6,401 nt of DNA from Chloroflexota bacterium. GTDB taxonomy: Bacteria; Chloroflexota; UBA6077. Both the position numbers and the translations under genes were made by a program. Below, piece by piece: positions 1 through 6,401 of the stretch (the stretch's first letter is position 1; each line of letters opens with the position of its first letter). The DNA lies in the NCBI GenBank assembly GCA_021788565.1, contig JAJYKO010000338.1, forward strand, positions 1 to 6,401, written 5' to 3'. The notes below the pieces were generated by a model, which saw only the letters and a program-made list of their open reading frames with translations, did no database searches and was not told where the DNA came from.

Positions 1-1794
1 GCCGTCGGCAAGGTTCCCGAGCCGCTTCAGAACAAGCGGGTGGTTGCGCTGGACATGGGTTCCCTGCTAGCCGGCTCGAAGTACCGAGGCGAGTTCGAGG
101 AGCGGCTGAAGGGCGTGATGGAGGAGATCGTCCGTCACAAAGACGAGATCGTTCTCTTCATCGACGAGATGCACACCATCGTCGGCGCCGGTGCGGCTGA
201 GGGTGCCATCGATGCGGCAAATCTGATGAAGCCGGCCCTCTCCAGGGGAGAGCTGCACGCTATAGGCGCCACCACGCTGGACGAGTACCGAGAGCACGTC
301 GAGAAAGATCCAGCGCTGGAGCGGCGCTTCCAACCCGTGTACGTCGGCGAGCCGGATGCAGACGCGACCCTGGAGATTTTGAAAGGCCTGCGGGAGCGGT
401 ACGAAGAGCACCACGGCCTTAAGATCGAGACAGCCGCTCTGGAAGCGGCGGTGAGTCTGTCTGATCGCTACATAACCGAGCGGCATATGCCTGACAAGGC
501 CATCGACCTGATGGACGAGGCCGGCAGCAAGGTTCGGCTGCGGCAGTTCGGGAACATGACGCCGGAACAACTGGATATTCGGGCAAAGATCCGCGCACTA
601 ATCCAGGAAGAGGAGCACGCGTGGCAGGCCCGCGACTACGAGCGGGCGGCCGGGGCTCGCCAGGAGAGGCTCGCCCTGGAGGAGGAGTCCAAGACGGGTG
701 CCGCCACCGAAGAAAGTCCGGCATCTGTGACTGCCAGGGACGTGGCCGACGTGGTCTCCTCGTGGACCGGCATACCGGCATCACAGATCTATACCGAGGA
801 GGCCGAGAAGCTCCTCCATCTGGAGGACGCCCTCCACGAGCGGATGGTCGGTCAGGAAGAGGCGATCGTCGCCGTGGCTGATGCCATCCGTCGTTCGCGC
901 TCGGGTCTGGCGGACCCGCACCGTCCCATCGGCTCTTTCCTGTTTCTGGGACCGACCGGCGTTGGCAAGACCGAGCTCGCCAAGACGCTTGCGGAGTTCC
1001 TCTTCTCTGACGAGGATGCGCTGCTTCGCTTCGACATGAGCGAGTACATGGAGTCGCACACCGTTTCCAGGCTGTTCGGATCGCCGCCCGGCTACGTGGG
1101 CTACGATCAGGGGGGCCAGTTGACGGAGGCGGTCAGGCGCCGTCCTTATCAGGTGGTGCTGTTCGACGAGATCGAGAAGGCCCATCCGGAGGTGTTCAAC
1201 GCCCTACTCCAGATTTTGGAGGACGGGCGGCTGACTGACGGTCAGGGTCGGACTGTGGACTTCAGGAACACGGTGATCATCATGACCTCCAACGTGGGAA
1301 CCAACAGTCTGACGGTTCGGAATGGGCAGTTGGGCTTCGCGGTTCACGCCCCAGGCGAGGAAGATCGTGCTCACGAGGAGGCTATGAAGAGCGAGCTGCT
1401 AGCGGCCTTGAGGCGGACCTTCCGGCCGGAGTTCCTGAACCGTGTGGACGAGGTGATCGTATTCCACAGCCTTACTCGCGACCATTTGGAGCAGATCGTG
1501 GAGAAAATGCTGCGCGACCTGCGGCACAGGCTGGCTGAGCGGTCCATGAGCCTGGAGTTGACCGAGGCCGCCCGCGATTGGGTGGTGGCCAACGGCTTCG
1601 AGCGGGAGTACGGCGCGCGGCCGCTGCGCAGGCTGATCCAGCGGGAGATCGAGAACGCCCTCGCCAAGAAGGTGCTGGCCCGGGAATATGCGGAGGGCGA
1701 CCTGATCGTCGTGGACGTGCAGGACGGCCGGCCGGTCTTCCGGCGCAAGCCGGGGACGAATGAGGTGAAGGTGCCGGAGCAGATTGCGGTGTAG
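1..1794 (+). CDS. clpC: ClpC-type Clp/Hsp100 ATPase, unfoldase of the ClpCP protease (5'-truncated)
   Basis: The reading frame is open from base 1, so this is the C-terminal 597 residues of a protein whose family is usually about 810-850 long; the N-domain and D1 Walker A lie upstream of the window. Seen, in fragment numbering: D1 pore loop KYRGEFE; D1 Walker B with D55-E56; D1 arginine finger in ALERRF (R108/R109); a short middle region with a UVR-like stretch near residues 210-227; D2 Walker A GPTGVGKT (K323); pore loop GYVGY; D2 Walker B with D389-E390; sensor-1 N431; FRPEFLNR (R481); sensor-2 GAR (R540). The short middle domain and an LGF tripeptide (444-446), matching the ClpP-docking loop, point to ClpC rather than ClpB, which has a long coiled-coil M domain and no ClpP loop. 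Family knowledge: this cytosolic hexamer unfolds substrates and feeds them to ClpP. It ends at a TAG just before a strong hairpin. ClpC versus a related ClpA/ClpE is the only real doubt. Confidence 0.93.
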   Translation, partial: AVGKVPEPLQNKRVVALDMGSLLAGSKYRGEFEERLKGVMEEIVRHKDEIVLFIDEMHTIVGAGAAEGAIDAANLMKPALSRGELHAIGATTLDEYREHVEKDPALERRFQPVYVGEPDADATLEILKGLRERYEEHHGLKIETAALEAAVSLSDRYITERHMPDKAIDLMDEAGSKVRLRQFGNMTPEQLDIRAKIRALIQEEEHAWQARDYERAAGARQERLALEEESKTGAATEESPASVTARDVADVVSSWTGIPASQIYTEEAEKLLHLEDALHERMVGQEEAIVAVADAIRRSRSGLADPHRPIGSFLFLGPTGVGKTELAKTLAEFLFSDEDALLRFDMSEYMESHTVSRLFGSPPGYVGYDQGGQLTEAVRRRPYQVVLFDEIEKAHPEVFNALLQILEDGRLTDGQGRTVDFRNTVIIMTSNVGTNSLTVRNGQLGFAVHAPGEEDRAHEEAMKSELLAALRRTFRPEFLNRVDEVIVFHSLTRDHLEQIVEKMLRDLRHRLAERSMSLELTEAARDWVVANGFEREYGARPLRRLIQREIENALAKKVLAREYAEGDLIVVDVQDGRPVFRRKPGTNEVKVPEQIAV

Positions 1795-1812
1795 GGCCAG
1801 ATTCGGGTTGCG

Positions 1813-1848
1813 ACAGTGGCCTGGGAGGGCAGCCTCCCAGGCCACTGT
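1813..1848 (+). terminator. Hairpin terminator after clpC, between convergent genes
   Basis: A perfect 16-bp inverted repeat (arms 1813-1828 and 1833-1848) with a 4-nt GCAG loop starts 18 nt after the clpC stop. On the + strand it is followed by an interrupted T-rich stretch (TTCGATTT, then ATCAATTTT), a weak but plausible U tract. On the minus strand the sequence after the stem is not T-rich. It therefore best fits termination of clpC, although the hairpin could also stop or protect the MFS transcript, whose stop codon lies 56 nt away. Confidence 0.8.
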
Positions 1849-1904
1849 TCGATTTCCCCATCAATTTTCCGTCGACGCCTGGGGCAGCTCCTCCGTCAGC
1901 CGGT

Positions 1905-3188
1905 TTACGAGATCCGTCTCGACACGGGGCTGACTGCAATTACCTCGGCTGGCTGCAACGCTAGCCGCCTGCGGTTCAGCTGCCACCAGAGGGCTACCAC
2001 CAGCGGGACCACCGAGGCCACACCCCCCACAGCAGCCATCGTCGCATACCCGGAAGCCGCGAACACCACCCCGCTTCCCAGACTTCCCGTGGCCGCGGCC
2101 AGCCCCAGCAGAAGGTCGTTGAAGCCCTGGGTCTTGGCGCGCTCCGCGGGCGATAGCTGGTCGGCGAGAAGCGCGGAGCCGGCCACGTACGCGAAGTTCC
2201 AGCCCAGTCCCAGCAGGAAGAGGGATATCGCCAGAGGGGCCAGATCAGTGGACAACGGGGCCAGCACGCAGGACAGCAACATCGTGCCGGCGCCGATCAA
2301 GATGACCGGGCCGCGCCCCCAGCGGTCTGAGAGCCGCCCGGAGATGACCGAGAACGCGAACATGCCGACGGTGTGGGATGTGATCACCAGCGAGATGTCC
2401 GTGAGCGGATGGCCATGGGCCTTCATGTGAAGGGACGTGATCACCATCAGCATCGTCATCACCATCTGCGCGAAAATGACGCTGACCATGGCGACGACTA
2501 CGCCGGGCTGGCGCACGATCTCCACCAGAGGCCTGGCAGGGCCCAGGATCGAGAAGGCATCAGGGTGCTGTCTGGCTATCTCCCGCCCGAGGTCGCGGGG
2601 ATCGGGCCGGAGTCCCACGAATATCATCACGGCCGTCAATCCGAAGAACACCAGCCCGACGGTGTAGGGTCCGGCGAGCTCGTCCAGTCCGGCCGCCAGC
2701 GCCAAATGGCCGGTGGGGCCCACCAGCAGCGGGCCCAGCACCGCGCCCACCGTGCCTCCCAGGACGACGTTGGAGATGGCGCGTCCCCGTTCCGCGGGCA
2801 GGTGCACCTCCGCGGCGGCGAAGCGGCTCAGCTGCACCGCGGAGTTGGCAACGCCGTTCAGGGCCAGGCCTCCAAGGAAGATCGGAAACGAATGCATGAT
2901 CACTGCACCGCCGGCTATCGCCGCTCCGAGGGTTCCTATCAAGAGGCCGGCCGTCAATCCCAGGCGGCGACCGATGCGCTCCATCGTGAAGCCCCAGCCG
3001 AAGGCCGCGAAGGCTCCGCCGAAGACGTAGATCGCACTCGGAAGCCCGGCCAGGGATGGATTGCCACTCAGCCCCGCGCCCACGATGGCGTTTACTGTGG
3101 TGGCAGCTATGAAGCCGGCCGAGCCGAGGCTCTGGGCTACGAATAGCAGCACGGTCAGTCTTCGAGCGACGCTGGAATAGTCTTTCAT
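1905..3188 (-). CDS. Major facilitator superfamily (MFS) transporter, substrate unknown
   Basis: A 427-residue, very hydrophobic protein with about twelve membrane segments in two halves, the usual MFS size. MFS motif A is visible after TM2 (residues 64-78, ending ERIGRRLGL, with Glu where Asp is usual) and again in the second half (GRLSDRWGR, 284-292). The central cytoplasmic loop is about 195-225. A HMKAHGH stretch (254-260) precedes TM8; similar His-containing stretches occur in a broad bacterial MFS subfamily without assigned substrate. The start at 3188 was chosen because GAGGTGGAG lies immediately upstream and the membrane region begins soon after it. The same frame stays open to 3365, but that extension is Arg/Pro-rich, is not membrane-like, and covers the promoter region. 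The gene converges on clpC and diverges from cydA. Family knowledge: proton-coupled efflux or uptake across the cytoplasmic membrane. Drug or metabolite efflux is only a guess. Confidence 0.88.
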   Translation of the reverse strand: MKDYSSVARRLTVLLFVAQSLGSAGFIAATTVNAIVGAGLSGNPSLAGLPSAIYVFGGAFAAFGWGFTMERIGRRLGLTAGLLIGTLGAAIAGGAVIMHSFPIFLGGLALNGVANSAVQLSRFAAAEVHLPAERGRAISNVVLGGTVGAVLGPLLVGPTGHLALAAGLDELAGPYTVGLVFFGLTAVMIFVGLRPDPRDLGREIARQHPDAFSILGPARPLVEIVRQPGVVVAMVSVIFAQMVMTMLMVITSLHMKAHGHPLTDISLVITSHTVGMFAFSVISGRLSDRWGRGPVILIGAGTMLLSCVLAPLSTDLAPLAISLFLLGLGWNFAYVAGSALLADQLSPAERAKTQGFNDLLLGLAAATGSLGSGVVFAASGYATMAAVGGVASVVPLVVALWWQLNRRRLALQPAEVIAVSPVSRRIS

Positions 3189-3210
3189 CTCCACCTCTGC
3201 CGGCCTGACG

Positions 3211-3227
3211 ATACCCGGAGAGGGTAT
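3211..3227. promoter_or_regulatory. Palindromic operator-like site over the MFS transcription start
   Basis: ATACCC-GGAGA-GGGTAT is a perfect 6-bp inverted repeat with a 5-nt centre. It overlaps the end of the predicted MFS -10 (3226-3231) and covers its expected start point (about 3219), the usual place for a repressor site. The ATACCC/GGGTAT arms resemble operators of metal- or ligand-sensing repressors such as the CsoR family, but the match is too short to name the regulator. No regulator gene is in the window. Confidence 0.45.
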
Positions 3228-3255
3228 TCTACGCCTGCCCACGGCCGGCCGGCAA
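3226..3255 (-). promoter_or_regulatory. Predicted sigma-70-type promoter for the MFS gene
   Basis: Read on the minus strand, a TTGCCG -35 (3255-3250) is separated by 18 bp from a TAGAAT -10 (3231-3226). Transcription would begin near 3219 and leave a leader of about 30 nt before the ATG at 3188. The GC-rich spacer and the partial -35 make this a moderate prediction. Confidence 0.5.
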
Positions 3256-3285
3256 CGCCAGCGGCCGGTCCCGTCGAGGAATGAT

Positions 3286-3298
3286 GACCAATATGGTC
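3286..3298. promoter_or_regulatory. Palindrome upstream of the cyd promoter, candidate activator or regulator site
   Basis: GACCA-ATA-TGGTC is a perfect 5-bp inverted repeat in an AT-rich patch ending 7 bp before the cyd -35. Its centre lies about 49 bp upstream of the expected cyd start, a position used by activators or by repressors that occlude upstream contacts. The site does not match FNR, ArcA or Rex consensus sequences as far as I can judge by eye. Short palindromes arise by chance, so confidence is modest. Confidence 0.3.
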
Positions 3299-3305
3299 TA
3301 TTTAG

Positions 3306-3334
3306 TTGACTTACATCCGGGGCGCCGCTACAAT
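3306..3334 (+). promoter_or_regulatory. Strong sigma-70-type promoter of the cyd operon
   Basis: TTGACT (3306-3311) and TACAAT (3329-3334) are each one base from consensus and are separated by the optimal 17 bp, with AT-rich sequence just upstream of the -35. Transcription would begin near 3341, giving a leader of about 120 nt before the cydA start. It is the best promoter match in the window and faces cydA. Confidence 0.8.
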
Positions 3335-3450
3335 CCCTGTCCGAGACGTGGCAAGGAGTATGCATCTTCTTTCACGAATCACGTTTTCCCTCGACTGTCA
3401 TAATCCCAGCGCCGGCGTCTTTCCCGCGGTATGCGGCCCATGCTCAACGT

Positions 3451-3455
3451 GGAGG
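3451..3455 (+). promoter_or_regulatory. Ribosome binding site that sets the cydA start at 3461
   Basis: GGAGG lies 5 nt before the ATG at 3461. The upstream in-frame ATG codons at 3431 and 3440 have no comparable site. The protein from 3461 begins MDGLLLARSQF, matching the usual CydA N-terminus, whereas the upstream starts add residues atypical of the family. Confidence 0.85.
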
Positions 3456-3460
3456 CATTT

Positions 3461-4828
3461 ATGGACGGGCTCTTACTGGCGCGCTCGCAGTTCGCGGTCA
3501 CCACCGTTTACCACTTCTTCTTCGTACCCTTAACCCTGGGTCTTTCCATCCTCGTCGCCATTATGGAGACCCTCTACGTGCGTAGCGGCGATGAGCGCTA
3601 CAAGCGGATGACCCAGTTCTGGGGCAAGCTGTTTCTCATAAACTTCGCCATGGGAGTCGCCACCGGCATCGTCCAGGAGTTCCAGTTCGGCTTGAACTGG
3701 TCCAGCTACTCTCGCTTCGTCGGGGACATTTTCGGCGCCCCCCTCGCCGTCGAGGCACTCGTTGCCTTCTTCCTGGAGTCCACCTTCCTGGGCGTCTGGA
3801 TCTTCGGCTGGGACAGGCTCTCCAAAAGGTTGCACGCCGCCACCATCTGGCTGGTTGCCATCGGCTCCAACGTCTCGGCCTTCTGGATCCTCGTTGCCAA
3901 CTCCTTCATGCAGGAGCCGGTTGGGTACGTCATCCGCAACGGCCGCGCGGAGATGACCGACTTCTATGCCCTGATCACCAACCCGCACGTGCTGCTGCAG
4001 TTTCCTCACGTGGTTTTTTCAGGTGTGTGTACGGCCGGCTTCTTCGTACTCGGCATCAGCGCCTATCACCTGCTCAGGAGGAATGGAGACCGAGACTTCT
4101 TCGCCAGTTCCTTCAGGATCGCCGCCATCTACGGGCTGGTCGGTAGCCTGCTGGTTATTCCCGTGGGCCATGCCCAGGCGCAGCACGCCGTCGCGACCCA
4201 GCCGATGAAGATGGCCGCGGCGGAGGCGTTGTGGAACAGCGAGGACCCGGCCGCACTCTCCCTCTTCACATGGGGCGACCAAAAGAACCTCAGAGATGTA
4301 TTTTCCATACGGATCTCCCCGTTCCTGAGCCTCCTGTCTTACGGAACGCCTTACGGTGAGGTGAAGGGAATCAAGGAGCTGCAGACGGAGTACGAGAAGC
4401 AGTACGGACCCAGCGACTACGTGCCGTCCGTGTTCGTCTCCTACTGGAGCTTCCGCATCATGATAGGCGCGGGCTTCGTCATGCTGCTGCTGGCCCTGTA
4501 CGCGTCGTACATGGTGCTAAAGCGGAGGGTAACGCCTAAGCCATGGTTCCTGCAGCTGCTGGTGGCGGCCATCGCCCTGCCGTATCTGGCCAACAGTACC
4601 GGCTGGCTGCTGAGCGAGATGGGCCGCCAGCCCTGGATCGTCTTCGGACTGATGAAGACCGCGCAGGGCGCGTCGCCGACGGTCCCAGCCGCGATGGTCG
4701 CGTTTTCCCTGATCGGCTTCACCCTGCTGTACGGCGCTCTGATCGTCGCCGACCTCTATCTGATGGTAAAGGCAGCCAAGGGCGAGCCCGGTTCCGAGGA
4801 AGAGCCGAGCCTGATGGGGACCTACTGA
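3461..4828 (+). CDS. cydA: Cytochrome bd quinol oxidase subunit I (short Q-loop type)
   Basis: CydA carries the three hemes (b558, b595, d) of cytochrome bd and oxidises quinol at the periplasmic side while O2 is reduced to water. By alignment with E. coli CydA, the haem and proton-path residues are present: H18 (E. coli H19), E98 and E106 (E99, E107), H183 (H186), M334 (M393) and E386 (E445) just before GRQPW (388-392). The quinol-site residues K250 and E255 correspond to K252 and E257. Membrane segments run through the whole length. At 455 residues it is 67 shorter than E. coli CydA, because the stretch between about 256 and 328 (the Q-loop) is short, as in Gram-positive bd oxidases. It is the first gene of the operon, under the promoter at 3306-3334. 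The start at 3461 follows GGAGG; a start at 3431 would add ten residues. Nothing suggests it is inactive. Confidence 0.97.
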   Translation: MDGLLLARSQFAVTTVYHFFFVPLTLGLSILVAIMETLYVRSGDERYKRMTQFWGKLFLINFAMGVATGIVQEFQFGLNWSSYSRFVGDIFGAPLAVEALVAFFLESTFLGVWIFGWDRLSKRLHAATIWLVAIGSNVSAFWILVANSFMQEPVGYVIRNGRAEMTDFYALITNPHVLLQFPHVVFSGVCTAGFFVLGISAYHLLRRNGDRDFFASSFRIAAIYGLVGSLLVIPVGHAQAQHAVATQPMKMAAAEALWNSEDPAALSLFTWGDQKNLRDVFSIRISPFLSLLSYGTPYGEVKGIKELQTEYEKQYGPSDYVPSVFVSYWSFRIMIGAGFVMLLLALYASYMVLKRRVTPKPWFLQLLVAAIALPYLANSTGWLLSEMGRQPWIVFGLMKTAQGASPTVPAAMVAFSLIGFTLLYGALIVADLYLMVKAAKGEPGSEEEPSLMGTY

Positions 4829-4908
4829 GCGTGGGAGATGGGGAGACAGGGACCCAGAAACTTGGACCATCCAACCGGCCCCTGACTCTGACTCCTGATC
4901 CCTACTGA
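4821..4908. repeat. Imperfect hairpin/heptad-repeat element bracketed by an 8-bp direct repeat between cydA and cydB
   Basis: CCTACTGA occurs at 4821-4828, where its last three bases are the cydA stop codon, and again at 4901-4908, exactly 80 bp later; TGGGAG follows both copies within a few bases. Between them lie an outer imperfect stem (4843-4854 against 4877-4888, 10 of 12 bases paired) and an inner 5-bp stem TTGGA/TCCAA (4862-4866, 4870-4874). The right half reads as degenerate heptads: CCCCTGA, CTCTGA, CTCCTGA and TCCCTACTGA. It could be a small palindromic insertion with a target duplication, a decayed short tandem repeat, or a tandem duplication of the cydA end. There is no U tract, so it is unlikely to terminate transcription fully, but the hairpin could affect the CydA:CydB ratio or mRNA stability. 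Confidence 0.55.
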
Positions 4909-4922
4909 TTGGGAGGAGTGAG

Positions 4923-5936
4923 ATGGATCTGAACACCCTTTGGTTCATACTGATCGCGGTGCTTTTCACCGGGTTCTTTTTCCTGGAGGGCTTTGACTAC
5001 GGAGTGGGCATCCTGCTGCCCTTTCTCGGCAAGGACGATGTCGACCGACGGGTGATCGTCAACTCAATTGGCCCATTCTGGGACGGCAACGAGGTATGGC
5101 TGCTGACGGCAGGCGGGGCAATCTTCGCGGCGTTCCCCAACTGGTACGCCACGATGTTCAGCGGGTTCTATCTGGCCCTGGTGCTGATGCTGTTCGCCCT
5201 GATCGTGCGAGGGGTTGCCTTTGAGTTCCGTGGTAAGAACGACCGCCCTGGCTGGCGCAGCTTCTGGGACTGGATGATCTTCGTCGGGAGCCTCGCACCG
5301 GCCCTGCTGTGGGGTGTGGCTGTGGGTAACCTCCTAATCGGGGTGCCCATAGACGCCAACATGAACTACGTTGGCGGTTTCCTCAATCTGCTGAACCCAT
5401 TTGCGCTCGTGGGCGGATTGGCTTTTGCCGCGCTATTCGTCACCCACGGAGCCGCATTCCTGACCTTGAAAGCCGACGCGGAGATATCTTCCAGGGCACG
5501 GGCGGTCGCGACCGTCGCGTGGCTCCCGACAGTGGTTCTGGTCGTGCTGTTTGTCGGCGCAAGCTTCTTCGTTACCGACATCTTCACCAAACCGGGGCTG
5601 CCACCACTGCCCGTGGCGCTGCTGGCGGCCGTCGCTCTGCTGGCGGCCGGCTGGTTCCTGCGGAGTAAGCGCGATGGGTGGGCCTTTGTTATGACCGGGC
5701 TCACCATCGCGATGGCAACCGCGATGGTGTTCACGGGACTCTTCCCTCGGGTGATGATCTCAAGCCTGAACCCGAACTGGAGTCTGACTATCCACAACGC
5801 CTCGTCCAGCCCGTATACGTTGCAGGTGATGACCATCATCGCCCTGGTTTTCGTACCCGTCGTGCTGCTATACCAGGGCTGGACCTACTGGGTGTTCCGA
5901 AAGCGAGTTACCCGAACCCAACCACTGGAGAATTAG
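4923..5936 (+). CDS. cydB: Cytochrome bd quinol oxidase subunit II
   Basis: CydB is the haem-free structural partner of CydA in the cytoplasmic-membrane bd oxidase. At 337 residues it is of normal family length, with about eight to nine membrane segments. Conserved family stretches are seen: GFDYGVG (23-29), GPFWDGNEVWL (50-60, including D54, equivalent to E. coli D58 on the proton path), RGVAFEFR (96-103), and the C-terminal SSPYTLQVMT (295-304) leading into the last helix. AGGAG at 4914-4918 precedes the ATG by 4 nt. It is separated from cydA by 94 nt holding a hairpin element, an unusually long gap for this gene pair, and is followed 12 nt later by cydD. It should share the cyd promoter, as no convincing separate promoter is seen in the gap. 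Confidence 0.97.
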   Translation: MDLNTLWFILIAVLFTGFFFLEGFDYGVGILLPFLGKDDVDRRVIVNSIGPFWDGNEVWLLTAGGAIFAAFPNWYATMFSGFYLALVLMLFALIVRGVAFEFRGKNDRPGWRSFWDWMIFVGSLAPALLWGVAVGNLLIGVPIDANMNYVGGFLNLLNPFALVGGLAFAALFVTHGAAFLTLKADAEISSRARAVATVAWLPTVVLVVLFVGASFFVTDIFTKPGLPPLPVALLAAVALLAAGWFLRSKRDGWAFVMTGLTIAMATAMVFTGLFPRVMISSLNPNWSLTIHNASSSPYTLQVMTIIALVFVPVVLLYQGWTYWVFRKRVTRTQPLEN

Positions 5937-5948
5937 GACTGGCGCTCC

Positions 5949-6401
5949 ATGAACCTCGATAGGAGGCTTCTGGCGGAGGCGCGAGCGGTCGGGCTCTACC
6001 TGGCGCTCAGCATGGGGATCGGCCTGCTGGCTGGAATCGCGATCATCCTGCAGGCCCACTACCTCAGCAGGGCCGTCACGGCCGTCTTCCTCGAGGGAGC
6101 CACCCTGGAGGGCGTTCGAGCTACCCTGGGTCTCCTGCTGGCCGTCATCGTCGCGCGGGCCGGACTCGTCTGGGGCAAGGAGGTGCTGGCCGCCCGAGCG
6201 GCAGGGCAGATCAAGGCGCGGCTTCGGGAAGGGCTCTTTGCCCATTTGCTGGCCCTCGGTCCGATTCACGCCTCAGGAGAGCGCACCGGTGAGCTGGCCA
6301 ACACCCTTGTGGAAGGGGTGGAGGCCCTGGATGCCTACTTCAGCCAGTACCTCCCCAACCTCGCCCTCGCGGCCCTCGTCCCCGCCGCGATCCTGCTGTT
6401 C
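5949..6401 (+). CDS. cydD: CydD, ABC transporter subunit for cytochrome bd assembly (3'-truncated)
   Basis: The frame is open from the ATG at 5949 to the last base, giving the first 151 residues of a protein that is usually about 550-590 long. What is visible is the start of an ABC exporter membrane domain: a short cytosolic N-terminus, two hydrophobic segments (about 15-40 and 58-78), then the CydD-like cytoplasmic stretch with ERTGELANTL (111-120) and the VEALDAYFSQYLP segment. The Walker motifs of the ATPase domain lie beyond the window. Family knowledge: CydDC is a heterodimeric inner-membrane exporter linked to thiol/haem handling and required for bd oxidase maturation, so its place right after cydB fits. 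The start lies 12 nt after the cydB stop. The only Shine-Dalgarno-like sequence before it is a weak TAGGA at 5934-5938, so translational coupling to cydB is likely. CydC, or a fused CydDC, cannot be excluded from this fragment alone. Confidence 0.9.
   Translation, partial: MNLDRRLLAEARAVGLYLALSMGIGLLAGIAIILQAHYLSRAVTAVFLEGATLEGVRATLGLLLAVIVARAGLVWGKEVLAARAAGQIKARLREGLFAHLLALGPIHASGERTGELANTLVEGVEALDAYFSQYLPNLALAALVPAAILLF

Noticed and set aside
1..1794. Calling the first gene ClpB
   Set aside because: The middle region is short and UVR-like rather than the long ClpB coiled coil, and an LGF ClpP-docking tripeptide is present.
1472..1939. Long minus-strand open frames across clpC and the terminator
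   Set aside because: They are low-complexity Arg/Pro/Ser-rich translations typical of antisense frames in GC-rich DNA, and they overlap a clearly real gene.
2373..3146. 257-codon plus-strand frame opposite the MFS gene
   Set aside because: Its product is rich in Gly, Arg, His and Gln with no recognisable domain, while the opposite strand encodes a clear MFS protein with both motif A copies.
3242..3267. GGCCGGCC-rich palindromic stretch in the divergent spacer
   Set aside because: It is simple GC-rich self-complementarity, expected by chance in this composition and without a clear role.
3189..3365. N-terminal extension of the MFS protein to an upstream start at 3365 (486 residues)
   Set aside because: The extra 59 residues are Arg/Pro-rich and not membrane-like, and they cover the predicted MFS promoter and the divergent cyd promoter. 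A good ribosome site sits directly before the ATG at 3188.
3396..3404. Possible second cyd promoter (extended -10, TG-N-CATAAT)
   Set aside because: No acceptable -35 lies 16-18 bp upstream, and the promoter at 3306-3334 is far better.
3431..3460. Upstream cydA start at 3431
   Set aside because: It lacks a good ribosome site, whereas the ATG at 3461 has GGAGG at 5 nt and yields the family's usual N-terminus.
5868..6269. Minus-strand frame over the cydB end and cydD start
   Set aside because: It is antisense to two clear cyd genes and has no recognisable motifs.

Overview
The window comes from a GC-rich (roughly 60%) bacterial chromosome. It holds the 3' part of a Clp/Hsp100 ATPase gene (clpC type), a convergent major-facilitator transporter gene, and a divergent cytochrome bd oxidase operon (cydA, cydB, start of cydD). 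No rRNA, tRNA, CRISPR, phage or insertion-sequence gene is visible. A two-AAA ClpC with a short middle domain, a short-Q-loop CydA and a cydABD order fit Gram-positive-like or Chloroflexota lineages. The degenerate heptad repeat between cydA and cydB also recalls repeats of cyanobacteria and Chloroflexi. This placement is inference; no marker gene settles it.

Layout. Bases 1-1794 (+) encode the last 597 residues of ClpC; the N-domain and the D1 Walker A lie upstream of the window. A perfect 16-bp hairpin at 1813-1848 closes the gene. Bases 3188-1905 (-) encode a 427-residue MFS transporter that converges on clpC. The 272-bp divergent spacer 3189-3460 carries a plausible promoter for each direction. 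The MFS promoter is overlapped by a perfect ATACCC/GGGTAT palindrome. The cyd promoter is a near-consensus TTGACT-N17-TACAAT with a second palindrome upstream. Bases 3461-4828 encode CydA, 4923-5936 CydB, and 5949 to the window end the first 151 residues of CydD. The 94-nt cydA-cydB gap contains an imperfect hairpin bracketed by an exact 8-bp direct repeat that includes the cydA stop codon.

How the genes work together. CydA and CydB form the quinol-oxidising, high-affinity terminal oxidase. CydD, with CydC presumably beyond the window, is the ABC exporter needed for bd oxidase assembly, so the (+) genes on the right are one functional unit. The MFS transporter shares only the divergent control region with them, and its substrate cannot be read from sequence. 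ClpC, partner of the ClpP protease, is an independent transcription unit.

Nothing here looks like an undescribed multi-gene system. The points most worth a second look are non-coding: the element between cydA and cydB, and the two operator-like palindromes in the divergent spacer.
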